Positions 1 to 8,581 of a stretch of 64,000 nucleotides of DNA are shown piece after piece. Each line of letters opens with the position of its first letter. The stretch's first letter is position 1. The translations under genes were made by a program, and so were the position numbers. The notes under the pieces are model-generated. The model searched no databases. It was given only the letters and a program-made list of their open reading frames with translations, and had not been told where the DNA came from. Where the stretch lies: positions 1 to 64,000 of the forward strand of contig PLZS01000064.1 in NCBI GenBank assembly GCA_003153555.1. The letters run 5' to 3'. This DNA is from Candidatus Melainabacteria bacterium. GTDB taxonomy: Bacteria > Cyanobacteriota > Vampirovibrionia > Obscuribacterales > Obscuribacteraceae.

Positions 1-468
1 GCAATCAGTGATTTGAGCAGAGCGATATCTATCAAGGGCGACAAAGCCAATCGTGAGACCTGGATCGGCCGCGGCGATTGTTATCTAGCCACAGATCACA
101 CTGATTTGGCGATCAAAGATTATGACAGGGCGGTTAAATTGCATCCGAACTTCTCCGGTGGCTACCTGAGACGAGCGCAGCTTAATTGTGAAAACAAGCA
201 TTACGATGCGGCTATCAATGATGCGGACCAACTGGTGAAATTAGAGCCCAAGCAAGGCTGGGCCGTGCAAACACGGGCGATGATTTTATACGAGGCGGGG
301 CGCTACAAAGCGGCGATTGACGATTACGGACAGTTGATCAAAATATCGCCATCTTTAGACCGGGCCTACATTTCGCGGGCACGTGCCTACGAAAAGCTTG
401 GTCAATTTGCCCTGGCAGCCAAAGACAGAGAAAAAGCCAGACAAATTTCCCGACACATGATGGAATAG
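1..468 (+). CDS. TPR-repeat protein, C-terminal part (5' truncated by window)
   Basis: The reading frame is open from base 1 and upstream of the TTG at 13, so the gene starts before the window. The visible 155 residues are consecutive 34-residue tetratricopeptide repeats with the usual small/large residue pattern (for example AIKDYDRAVKLHPN and AAIDDYGQLIKISP). TPRs form helical superhelices that bind protein partners. No catalytic domain is visible in this part. TPR genes are abundant in this window, so it fits its surroundings. Its domain content further upstream is unknown. Confidence 0.85.
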   Translation, partial: AISDLSRAISIKGDKANRETWIGRGDCYLATDHTDLAIKDYDRAVKLHPNFSGGYLRRAQLNCENKHYDAAINDADQLVKLEPKQGWAVQTRAMILYEAGRYKAAIDDYGQLIKISPSLDRAYISRARAYEKLGQFALAAKDREKARQISRHMME

Positions 469-560
469 CGACCTGAAAGCGCCGACGCCTCTTACTCCAG
501 GTTGACTGGTACCTACGATACCAGAAGGTAAGTATTGGTAGGCACAGGAGGAATCGTTAC

Positions 561-1064
561 TCAAGAGTTGTTTTCTTTCGCGTGTCGCAACATGTGTGGG
601 TGCACAGGGAAGCCGATCTTCGCAGAGGCACCAGCCTTCTTCACGATCAACTCAAATGAATCGACAAACAACGATCCTCGCTGCCCGATGAAAACAAAAG
701 TGGATTTTTTCATCGACTTGTTCAATTCCTGCAATTCAATTAGCGCGGTCAGCTCTTCTTCATTCAATGCTTGCAGTGACTCAGCATCAGCACCACCTTT
801 GACGCGCTTGATCAGGATGGTTCCTTTATCAAAATCAATTTGCTCCCATTGCAGATCTAGTAGTTCGCTAGCGCGAAGAGCATGACGAAAAGCCATGCGA
901 ATCATCAAGGCATTACGCAATCCGAACGCCTCATGTCTGGCCGCAGCAACTATTAGTTTATCGACTTCTTCGTCTGTGAGAAATTCACGCTCGCGAGCAA
1001 GCGAACTTTTCAGGCGTTTCAGCGGACTCGAGCCGGTTTTCTTTTCGGACTTCTTATTTGGCAT
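561..1064 (-). pseudogene. truncated FimB/FimE-like tyrosine recombinase
   Basis: The 167 residues follow the FimB-type layout: LTDEEVDKLIVAA, the first catalytic arginine in HALRASELLDLQW, a lysine in the beta-hairpin (RVKGG), and the H-x-x-R box in HPHMLRHA. The protein then ends in KENNS and a stop, where the family continues for about 30 residues carrying the second His/Trp and the nucleophilic tyrosine. No other frame downstream on this strand restores that tail, so the catalytic tyrosine is missing and strand cleavage should be impossible. This is most likely a decayed integrase left from an old insertion. A regulatory role for the shortened protein is possible but unsupported. Confidence 0.75.
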
Positions 1065-1129
1065 GCAGTCTTGAGGCGAGACGAGATTCGATGTGTCTCA
1101 GGGTACAACATTGTTGGGGTTTTCAACAA

Positions 1130-1465
1130 ATGGATGTATTTTTCTGGGCATATCTCCCGCTTGTTCTGCTTTCCTTCGTGGTCACGGCATTACTGCCTGG
1201 CGCGCTAGTGGCAACTATTACATGCTTCGTAAAGGGGTGGAGTAAGGCAGTTTTCTGGAGCGCATGCGCAAAAGCGAACATGGTGCTTGCATGGGTTCCT
1301 GTCGTGCTTTTGATCTTCTCAGCGCCATTTGCGCAATCACACGGGGCTGGCTTTCTTGGAGCCCTAATGCTAAGTCCAATCTTACTTGTGGCCGGACTAG
1401 TGTGGTATCTACTCAACCGCCAGTTTTTGAAGACTCTGGATAAGACGTTCGCGGCTCACAAATGA
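1130..1465 (+). CDS. small membrane protein
   Basis: A 111-residue protein starting at MDVFFWAYLPL. Three hydrophobic segments are visible (about residues 5-30, 45-65 and 78-98), with a short charged C-terminus (LKTLDKTFAAHK). I do not recognise a family. The frame is open further upstream to 1058, but the residues there look non-coding and overlap the start of the divergent integrase relic, so the ATG at 1130 is preferred although no clear ribosome binding site precedes it. The minus-strand frame over the same bases looks like a shadow. Confidence 0.55.
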   Translation: MDVFFWAYLPLVLLSFVVTALLPGALVATITCFVKGWSKAVFWSACAKANMVLAWVPVVLLIFSAPFAQSHGAGFLGALMLSPILLVAGLVWYLLNRQFLKTLDKTFAAHK

Positions 1466-1625
1466 GCTACTTAACTCAGCTCATAGCTGTTTCAAGATCG
1501 TGAATATTGACTTCAATTGGATCGAGTTGTACCACCCAGCTCTGTGAGGCTTGCAAATGTTTGTGCAAATTCAGGATCAATCGAACTGTGGCGTTTAATC
1601 ATTGGCTACAATTACAAGAATCGAT

Positions 1626-2528
1626 ATGAAAAAAACAGATCTACTTTTTACTATTGCGGCAATGCTGATTTGTGCATCAGAATGTGCGAATGCGCAGTCC
1701 GAGCACAAAGCATTGCCAATTCTAGAACACATGGTGCCAAGCCCAGTGCGTTCAATTATTCCAGCAGAAAACCCAATTCATCTTGCCATTAAAAATAAGA
1801 ACGCGATTTTTATGCCGTTTCTCAGCACGGGGAATCTTCGCATTGCCGAGGCTTGCACGCTACCAGGTCAAGGCGGCGTCGGTCCGTCGGGTATTTGGAT
1901 CGAGACAGAGCATTCGCCTTTGACGCTGCGCGAAGTCGAGGACCTGACAATTTTTTGCCATGCACAGGGACTTGTTCCTGTAGTGAGAGTGAAAAAAAAC
2001 GATGTTGACCTGTTCAAACAAATACTCGATCTGGGCGCGCTTGGTGTAGTCATCCCGCAGATTCGAACGGCAGAGGATGCAGCGCGTGCGGTGAAATCAT
2101 GTCTTTATCCGCCTGAAGGAAATAGGCCAGCTGGTGTCGGAAGAGCATCTGGTTTCTTCACACAATTCGTGCCATATAAACAAGTGGCCAATCAGACTAT
2201 GTGCGTGATTTTAATGGTGGAGACGCAAGATGCGGTTCGAAATATCGATGCGATCTGCCATTCCATGCGTCCAGGAAAGGACGTTCTGTGGATCGGTCCA
2301 TACGACCTTTCTCAAGACATGGGAGTCGCAATGGACTCAAAGGAGCATAGGATGGCAATTCAAACAGTAGAGAGCGCCGCTGCTAGAAATGGTGTCACAC
2401 TCGGTGGCAATGCCTCATCCTTGCGAGATGCCGACGCGATGTATGAGCGTGGCTATCGGCTTTTCACCTACGGTGATTCACCTGAAGCAGCGGTAGTGAA
2501 GAATTCTTCCAGCTTCTTTGCTCAGTAA
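1626..2528 (+). CDS. exported HpcH/HpaI-family aldolase
   Basis: The mature part matches the HpcH/HpaI aldolase / citrate lyase beta fold. It has the strand pair ending GIWIETEHSP, a VPVVRV strand, GALGVVIPQIRTAEDA, the YPPEGNRPAGVGRA loop, the metal-ligand glutamate in LMVETQDAV, and the GPYDLSQDMG box with the second metal-ligand aspartate. Family members cleave or form 4-hydroxy-2-oxo acids with a divalent metal and pyruvate. Unusually, the N-terminus MKKTDLLFTIAAMLICASECANAQS looks like a Sec signal peptide (probable cut after ANA), whereas family members I know are cytosolic. The ATG at 1626 is chosen because it begins the signal peptide. It stands alone on this strand. Confidence 0.8.
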   Translation: MKKTDLLFTIAAMLICASECANAQSEHKALPILEHMVPSPVRSIIPAENPIHLAIKNKNAIFMPFLSTGNLRIAEACTLPGQGGVGPSGIWIETEHSPLTLREVEDLTIFCHAQGLVPVVRVKKNDVDLFKQILDLGALGVVIPQIRTAEDAARAVKSCLYPPEGNRPAGVGRASGFFTQFVPYKQVANQTMCVILMVETQDAVRNIDAICHSMRPGKDVLWIGPYDLSQDMGVAMDSKEHRMAIQTVESAAARNGVTLGGNASSLRDADAMYERGYRLFTYGDSPEAAVVKNSSSFFAQ

Positions 2529-2621
2529 CGGAGCCGTCCAAAGAGACCCAATTGAGTCGTCTGGAAATCTGCGATCTGATCGCGGACAAAATTCACGCTG
2601 CTTTATCGTTCGCGGATGCCG

Positions 2622-4022
2622 TCACGACTCTACATCTGGTGAGTAGTCGTTCTCAGACATGTTGAAAGTCCATGCAACAGCTTGTTTAGCCGTGGACATG
2701 TTTGGAGGTACACGGATGAAATAATCGCGAACGCTTCCATCTGGTTCGGCAGTGCTATTTCTTACCTTAACGATGACTAGCGGCTCCATGTTTCGTGTCT
2801 CTTTTTTGTACAGTTCCCCAAACTGATCTTCGTGGATCTTTTTTGCACCACACTCTTTGACAAAACGAGCGTTTCCAAAAGTTTCGAGCATGATGCGACG
2901 TACTTCAAGATTGCTTTCTTGCAAAATCTTATCCGCAGTCAGCTGATCTGGTGCTTCGATAAGAAAGCGCGGAACCTTCACTCCATGCCGAACAAATATT
3001 TTAAACTCGTCACTGAAGGCGAGGGCTGGCCAGGTTTCTGAATGAAGCTTGTTAGCGGCATCGTAACTACAAATTCTTGGTTGTTCGCAGACCAAACAAA
3101 TTTCATCAAACATCAATGCTAGCGGAGTAACTTTGCAAAACTTGAGCAGCGCTTGGAGCTTCTTCTTATGCTCAGAAGATATTTGAAGAGTTCTCTCAGT
3201 TTCAGCCAACAGTTGATACAGAGGAAGCAAGCCTATGAGTGCACGAGTATCGACGAGTTCAATGAGGGAACCAAGGCTGAGTATGCCTAATTCATGCTGA
3301 CGTTGTTGCTCTGGTCGAACTGCGAAGTTAATGTTACCAAAATTTTGACACATTGAAGCTATCGCCGGAGACATTAGGTTTGTCAACACAGTCGCTCTTA
3401 TCTCCGCTGGTTGATTTCCTATTGCATAATCCATAATCTGGCGGCCGACGATTTCCGTAAAATTTGAAATCCGTGCAGAAAATGGAAAAAGTTTTGAATA
3501 GCTTTTTTCTATAGCTCGAAATAGTCCCAAGGAATCCTGAGACTTGATGAGTTTGTCCAGCTGCCCAGTCAACTCTTTCTGACTGTCCTGCAGTGAAGGA
3601 GAAAACTTCGTCCACGGACCGAACAAACCGGTTTGGGCAAGCACCAAGTTCAAAGTGCCTGACCAGAAATCTTGCTGCTTTGTCAATACAAAGCGACTTC
3701 GTGTGCGCTCATCGGTTTGATCGGTAAGATTTTTCCACAGGTCACGCCACATCCATCGTGATTCATTAGGCAAAAATGGATCGCTAGAGGGCAGTGTGAA
3801 AAGCTCTGTCGAACTGGTACCATTTTGCAAAAGCGTCTTAGCCATCACCAGCTGCCATGGGCTTTGACAGACAACTACGATCGGAGACTTTTTCCCGTGC
3901 ACCGAATACAACTCGTTGACAGCTGCGACGGCATCTGCGCGAACCGTAGAGGCTCGAGTGTCACTCTGCCACTGTTTCGAAAGCTGAGCAATTGCTTTGC
4001 CGTCCAATACAGACTTAAACAT
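2622..4022 (-). CDS. DUF6745-type protein
   Basis: A 466-residue protein. Its C-terminal half carries the pattern I associate with DUF6745: ICLVCEQPRI, then LEVRRIMLETFGNARFV, HEDQFGELYK, PLVIVKVRNSTAEPDGS, YFIRVPPNMSTAKQAVAW and a terminal YSPDVES. The N-terminal part has a short strand-rich stretch (SPIVVVCQSPWQLVMAK) also typical of the family. The function is unknown, and there is no signal peptide or membrane segment. It begins 5 bp after the stop of the VTGHAH-motif gene, so the two are almost certainly co-transcribed. A paralogue lies at 27533-28666, standing alone. The family name is from memory. Confidence 0.75.
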   Translation of the reverse strand: MFKSVLDGKAIAQLSKQWQSDTRASTVRADAVAAVNELYSVHGKKSPIVVVCQSPWQLVMAKTLLQNGTSSTELFTLPSSDPFLPNESRWMWRDLWKNLTDQTDERTRSRFVLTKQQDFWSGTLNLVLAQTGLFGPWTKFSPSLQDSQKELTGQLDKLIKSQDSLGLFRAIEKSYSKLFPFSARISNFTEIVGRQIMDYAIGNQPAEIRATVLTNLMSPAIASMCQNFGNINFAVRPEQQRQHELGILSLGSLIELVDTRALIGLLPLYQLLAETERTLQISSEHKKKLQALLKFCKVTPLALMFDEICLVCEQPRICSYDAANKLHSETWPALAFSDEFKIFVRHGVKVPRFLIEAPDQLTADKILQESNLEVRRIMLETFGNARFVKECGAKKIHEDQFGELYKKETRNMEPLVIVKVRNSTAEPDGSVRDYFIRVPPNMSTAKQAVAWTFNMSENDYSPDVES

Positions 4023-4027
4023 AGTGC

Positions 4028-4339
4028 TTAATCCAAAACTTGCGAAATTGCACTAGGAGCGTATTCACGTTGAATGACAATTTTGTAAAGGCCAGGTGAA
4101 AGGTCAATCGCTCTATGCTCTTCGTGAACAAGCATAGTTGGCTGATTTATCTCAAGAAAGCGATCTGTGTGCCAGGTATAAGTCTTTGCATGCCTTGCAT
4201 CAATACGATGGGCGTGCCCTGTCACTTCGCCATGCGCCAATATAATATGTTTGCCGTTAGCGCTTTCGATGCCAGCACCAATCGGCAACGATTTGACTCT
4301 CAGTAAGAATACGTCACCTTGCCTGATTTGGTTCAACAT
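4028..4339 (-). CDS. small beta-rich protein with VTGHAH motif, partner of DUF6745 gene
   Basis: A 103-residue protein. The ATG at 4339 is preceded by GAGGTGAAGGCT, a convincing ribosome binding site; the frame stays open upstream to 4435 but those residues are not needed. The order of motifs is RQGDVFLLRV, ILAHGEVTGHAHRI, LVHEEHRAIDLSPG and IVIQREY. I have met this arrangement in small proteins of phages, cyanobacteria and actinobacteria. The alternating pattern suggests an all-beta barrel, and the conserved histidines (GHAH, HEEH) could bind a metal, which is inference. The stop lies 5 bp before the DUF6745 start, and the 799-aa gene ends 167 bp upstream on the same strand. Confidence 0.75.
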   Translation of the reverse strand: MLNQIRQGDVFLLRVKSLPIGAGIESANGKHIILAHGEVTGHAHRIDARHAKTYTWHTDRFLEINQPTMLVHEEHRAIDLSPGLYKIVIQREYAPSAISQVLD

Positions 4340-4506
4340 AGCCTTCACCTCGAAATTCCCAGCTTTTGGTTTTATTTGATGCTTGGATCTATTCTGCACT
4401 TTCCAAGTGCAGGTTTCGTGTCCCTCAATGTTCATTTAATTGTTGACGGAAGCGAAGCCCAGGTCGAAACCCAAGCCCGATCTCCTTGAGCGAACCCGCA
4501 ATGGAC

Positions 4507-6906
4507 TCAAGACGCATCAGTATTCATGCGCAGCCAATGTCTTTCGACAGACCAACCAAGAAATCGCCGACCACCGGAAGAGTGCCTACCATCAACATCG
4601 AATTGAGCACCACCTGCAATGGCGACCAAACCTTGCATAGCTGGGGCGAAGCGAAGCTGGAATTCGTCAGTTTGCGCTGTCATATGCTCCGCGCACCAGT
4701 CGAAGAAAGAAGTTCGCCTTGATTGGTCGACTAATGAAAGATAAAAGATCATCTGACGCCACGCGTACGCTGAGTTCTTTATATTTTGAAGTTCTGCCCT
4801 CCAGTCATTCAGCCGCAGTTGCTGCCGCCGGCAAATCCAACTGAAACAAGTACGTGCCGATGCATCAAGCTCCGGACGCATCACCTCAGTAAGCTCTAGC
4901 GCGTTAAAAAGACTAGCAAGATTGTGAGTAGTGAGGATCTGTGATTGCTCGATAATGGCACCGTTTCGTGCCACAGACCATCTGTCCGCCTTCACTTTAT
5001 CTGAGCCGGCACCATCAGCGAGTTCCGCACATATGCGAGCAAATCCAGGCGAGATCGAAGTCTTACCACTCGACTCGAGATCATTCAGTTTAAGAACGGC
5101 GTCGTAATTGATACCATAATATCTTTCATACAAAGTTCCTCGCAACAGAGTAGCGGACTCTTTAGCTGCATTAAGAAAAGTCTCTACAAATTTGCCCATA
5201 AAAATGTCGGCAGCCAGCTCGTTAACGAGAGGAATTGAGACACTACTTGCTCGCGCCAGCGCCCGCAATTCTTTGATCAGTTTATTCGGAAATATTGTTT
5301 GTGGGAAAGACAAAACCGCGAGAGTCGTAGATTGAATAAGTGCTGAGCGGGCCGCATTATTTGAAGCTTCGTTTGATCCAACCCATGGCGCTATTATGGA
5401 AATCCATGGAAGTTCATCAAATCTGACCTGGCTGGCAAGATTAAGTAACAACAGGGAGCGACGTCGGCGAAAAGCGCGATATGAAGACTCAAAGACGCGC
5501 GCCAGAACTGGATCCTCAATCGACGAAACTCTGATACGTGCGGTCAACATGGAAAGTAGTGTAGACATTGCCTCGCTCGATGTGACAATTCGTTTTTGTA
5601 TAAGTGCATCGAGCGGAGCATCAAGACAACGCATTGCTTTATTGACGACAGAGTGCGGAATCTCTGCACCAGATTTGGCACTGATTCCAGATGCTTCGGC
5701 GTCAGACAACGGTCCAAAAAAGTTTTCTAGTTCTGGAATGCCTTCATCCTCGGGCTGGTCTTGCAATCGATCTGCCAACACTCCAGCCAGCACATGGTGC
5801 AAAGGTCGTTGTGCCATCGACTCCTGCCCAGCGCGTGTTAGGCGCAGCCGTTCACTTCCAGGAGCACCGTGTTTCATGATGTAGGAAGCGAGAATTTTGC
5901 GAACCATTCCAACATCTCGGCCGGTAAGTGATGAAGGATTTTCAGTGGCTTTAGTTAGGAAAACTCGAAGGCGTGCAAAATTCTCCTTCGCTTTCTCTGG
6001 TTTGCCGCACTGCATATAGTGCGCACGTACATTCTCATAATCGGTTATCAACTGTCGAGCGCGAGATGCAAAATCCTCGGCATAATGGCGGCATGGCCAT
6101 CCTCCAACAACAATGGGTTGTCCGTTAGCCGCTCTCACCAGAATCCCCTCATTGTCAGTCTGAAAGGCGGGCAATTCTCCATCTATCGTTTCCAGAAAAA
6201 GACAAATTGCCCGATCATAAAGCGGTGTCCATATTTGGATCGCTTCGTTCATCCGCAGCACCGAAGCTTGAGGTCGCTTCGCGCGCAGGCCAATCACACA
6301 TTGACCGGCAGTTTGAATGTATACTCCCGCGTTAAGATGAGTCGGCCGTGGATGTGGTGCCGGATAAAAACGCAGCTGCGCAAAAAACGGCAGAATAGGT
6401 TCGACTAACTTAGCCGCGAGTGCAGGCTCCCCCTTGTTCATCAACCAAGTCGCTATCAGCAGTGCACCTTCCTCTGGAACATTGATACGAAAACATCCAC
6501 TTGCAAGCAATGCCGACAATTCTGTCTGGCCCTGATCGCTCATAAAATACAAATTCAACGGGCCACGACCGTCTTGCTGACTTAAAGATTCGCCCTTTCG
6601 ATTAGTAGCATCTTCATGGGATCGCAAAGTCTCAAGCTTCTCGAGTTCATAAGGACTTAGCGGTCCTGAAGCAGCAAAACTGCCTGTCGCAAATCCTCCG
6701 TGAACCACCTCAAGTGTGACCCAAGGCGGCGTATTTTGTACTGGTGTTCGGGAACCAATTTGCAAGGTGCGATCAATGAGTCCGGCAAGTACCTGTTGCC
6801 ATTGCCTGACTCGTTTTTGCGCGTGCTCTCCTGTACCAGCTAGCGCCTTAAGGAGCTCAGAGACGGGGTACCCAGGATTGATGCATCGTTCATCGTCTTC
6901 AGTCAT
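4507..6906 (-). CDS. 799-residue protein of unknown function
   Basis: The open frame begins at 7044, but its first 46 codons read through the tRNA-Arg gene (residues like WLSSRLLTGWAQVQILPPGP are translated tRNA), so the true start is MTEDDERCINPG at 6906, 10 bp beyond the tRNA 3' stem. It appears soluble, with no signal peptide or long hydrophobic segment. Notable parts are FYPAPHPRPTHLNAGVYIQT, VVGGWPCRHYAEDF, DVGMVRKILASYIMKHGAPG (about 350-370), an acidic linker, and the helical SYRAFRRRRSLLLLNL followed by RFDELPWI and GTLYERYYGINYD. I believe similar large hypothetical proteins exist elsewhere but cannot name a family. It shares strand and close spacing with the VTGHAH and DUF6745 genes. 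Confidence 0.75.
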   Translation of the reverse strand: MTEDDERCINPGYPVSELLKALAGTGEHAQKRVRQWQQVLAGLIDRTLQIGSRTPVQNTPPWVTLEVVHGGFATGSFAASGPLSPYELEKLETLRSHEDATNRKGESLSQQDGRGPLNLYFMSDQGQTELSALLASGCFRINVPEEGALLIATWLMNKGEPALAAKLVEPILPFFAQLRFYPAPHPRPTHLNAGVYIQTAGQCVIGLRAKRPQASVLRMNEAIQIWTPLYDRAICLFLETIDGELPAFQTDNEGILVRAANGQPIVVGGWPCRHYAEDFASRARQLITDYENVRAHYMQCGKPEKAKENFARLRVFLTKATENPSSLTGRDVGMVRKILASYIMKHGAPGSERLRLTRAGQESMAQRPLHHVLAGVLADRLQDQPEDEGIPELENFFGPLSDAEASGISAKSGAEIPHSVVNKAMRCLDAPLDALIQKRIVTSSEAMSTLLSMLTARIRVSSIEDPVLARVFESSYRAFRRRRSLLLLNLASQVRFDELPWISIIAPWVGSNEASNNAARSALIQSTTLAVLSFPQTIFPNKLIKELRALARASSVSIPLVNELAADIFMGKFVETFLNAAKESATLLRGTLYERYYGINYDAVLKLNDLESSGKTSISPGFARICAELADGAGSDKVKADRWSVARNGAIIEQSQILTTHNLASLFNALELTEVMRPELDASARTCFSWICRRQQLRLNDWRAELQNIKNSAYAWRQMIFYLSLVDQSRRTSFFDWCAEHMTAQTDEFQLRFAPAMQGLVAIAGGAQFDVDGRHSSGGRRFLGWSVERHWLRMNTDAS

Positions 6907-6916
6907 GTTAAGTGGA

Positions 6917-6987
6917 CCTGGAGGCAGGATTTGAACCTGCGCCCAGCCGGTCAGAAGCCGGCTGCTCAACCACAGAGCTTCTCCAGG
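6917..6987 (-). tRNA. tRNA-Arg(UCU)
   Basis: Read on the minus strand it folds cleanly: acceptor CCTGGAG/CTCCAGG, D stem GCTC/GAGC, anticodon stem GCCGG/CCGGC with loop CTTCTGA (anticodon TCT), variable TGGGC, T arm GCAGG-TTCAAAT-CCTGC. The bases after the acceptor are T and then CCA, so CCA appears to be encoded after a U73 discriminator. Two oddities are visible. The base 3' of the anticodon is G37, although tRNAs with U36 nearly always carry A37, and the acceptor starts with C1. The gene lies 10 bp upstream of the 799-aa ORF on the same strand. Confidence 0.88.
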
Positions 6988-7204
6988 ACAATAAGTAATA
7001 GTTGACGAATATGCTATTGAACATACCGTCCCCATTCCACACAATGGGTCGCAATTAACACGGCTGCGCCCTGCATTTTAAAAGTCATCAAACAACTATT
7101 GAGCGCCACGACGTGGCACATTGTCACTCACAAACTCAATCAATATTCTTAAATCAATCTCGAGCAATATACTTAGTAGACACAAGACTAAAGTCGCAAA
7201 GAGA

Positions 7205-8581
7205 TTATTGCTGGCTGATCCAACTGCTGAGCCGTTCTAAAACAGCTGGTGACATTGTCTGCTCAATTTCACCATACTCGATAGGTGCTCCGGTTTTTGA
7301 CTCTTGGAATAAGTGGTTAGCCTTTGGCACCACTACTACAGTAATGTTTTTGTTGAGTGCGGCAATAGCATTGATCAGCGGACCATTGAGCTTGACTGGC
7401 ACCTGAACATCATTCTCGCCATAGATCGCAAGAACCGGACAAGTCAGCGATTTCAAGGTTGGTGCCGGATCGTACGCGACAAAATCGGCAAACCACGGCG
7501 ATGTAAGTTGTGTCATCGCTTTTGCAATTAATTCATCAGAGGCACCACTCGCCCTTAAAATTCCGGAAACTTTTTCTTTTAACTTCGCTGTGTCCTTATT
7601 AGTGCGAACCTCCTCCAAGATCGACAGTTGCATATTTCGTGTTGTCGAGTCAGGAAATGCATATTGATATTGAGACTTCAGAATCTCATATCCGGTTGCA
7701 ACTGGGCCTGCAAGCATTGCAACGAAGTTAATGTCAGTTCTTCGTGATGCCACCATTGGTGCAACGTCGCCACCTTCACTATGACCTAACAAACCAATCT
7801 TACGCGGATCGACATTCGAATATTTGCTAATAAATTCAACCGCAGCTGAAGCATCGTCTGCGAAATTGGACATTTTCGCAGCAGAATAATCTCCAGTTGA
7901 TTTGCCCGTTCCTCGCTTGTCATAGCGAAGAACAATGATGTGGTGTCGAGAGAGCCAGTCGGCAAGCAACAAGAACGGTTTGTGGCCAAATATCGGCTCA
8001 TCTCTCGTATTAGGACCAGAACCACTTACTAAAACCACAGCATGATACGGTCCAGCTCCAATTGGTGTAGTGACGGTGCCAGCAAGCATGACATTGTCTT
8101 TACTCTGAAATGATACATCTTTGGATTCATAAGGAAAGGGCGGCTTAGGCTCTTGTGAACGGCTGAAACTTGCGCTTCCTCGAGTAAGCGTTAAATTCAA
8201 AGTCTGCCCGCTCTGCGACCAAGTTCCAACTAAACTATCAGTTTTATTATCATATTTTCCATGGAAACTGAAAACTGGTTTTTCGCATTTCGCTGTAACC
8301 TCGTCATCATGAATTTCAACTTGGTTGAAGACCAGACCGAACGCGTTCTGACTGGGAGAGTCGAGGGCTCCCTTATACGACTTATCCTCAGCCATCTTGA
8401 AGTGTATGACCACGGCCATTCCAATTGGCTGGATCTTACCTTGCCAATCTCCAACTACTCTTTCACCGAATGTGGTATCAATAGCTTGCGCGACCCCATT
8501 GCATAAAAGAACGGCACAAGTTAGAAAAACTGCGCTGAATCCTTTTAGAGGTTGCATCCAATTTCTCTTACGTCTGTTCAA
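7205..8581 (-). CDS. exported alpha/beta hydrolase
   Basis: A 458-residue protein with an N-terminal signal sequence (GFSAVFLTCAVLLCNGVAQA). A beta-rich domain (about 40-140) is followed by a canonical alpha/beta hydrolase: oxyanion region VLVSGSGPNTRDEP, RYDKRGTGKSTGD, nucleophile elbow GLLGHSEGGDVAP (Ser), acid in AIYGENDVQVP and histidine in VPKANHLFQ. Enzymes of this layout are periplasmic or secreted esterases/peptidases of the YqiA/S9-like type; the substrate cannot be inferred. A second possible start is the ATG at 8557. Its 5' end overlaps the 3' end of the upstream gene (8568-9698) by 14 bp, so the two form an operon. Confidence 0.85.
   Translation of the reverse strand: MNRRKRNWMQPLKGFSAVFLTCAVLLCNGVAQAIDTTFGERVVGDWQGKIQPIGMAVVIHFKMAEDKSYKGALDSPSQNAFGLVFNQVEIHDDEVTAKCEKPVFSFHGKYDNKTDSLVGTWSQSGQTLNLTLTRGSASFSRSQEPKPPFPYESKDVSFQSKDNVMLAGTVTTPIGAGPYHAVVLVSGSGPNTRDEPIFGHKPFLLLADWLSRHHIIVLRYDKRGTGKSTGDYSAAKMSNFADDASAAVEFISKYSNVDPRKIGLLGHSEGGDVAPMVASRRTDINFVAMLAGPVATGYEILKSQYQYAFPDSTTRNMQLSILEEVRTNKDTAKLKEKVSGILRASGASDELIAKAMTQLTSPWFADFVAYDPAPTLKSLTCPVLAIYGENDVQVPVKLNGPLINAIAALNKNITVVVVPKANHLFQESKTGAPIEYGEIEQTMSPAVLERLSSWISQQ

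Noticed and set aside
4440..4722. Two plus-strand ORFs (66 and 78 codons)
   Set aside because: They overlap the end of the 799-aa gene in antisense, have no ribosome binding site and no sensible composition.
6907..7044. N-terminal extension of the 799-aa ORF
   Set aside because: The extra 46 codons are the tRNA-Arg gene and its upstream region.
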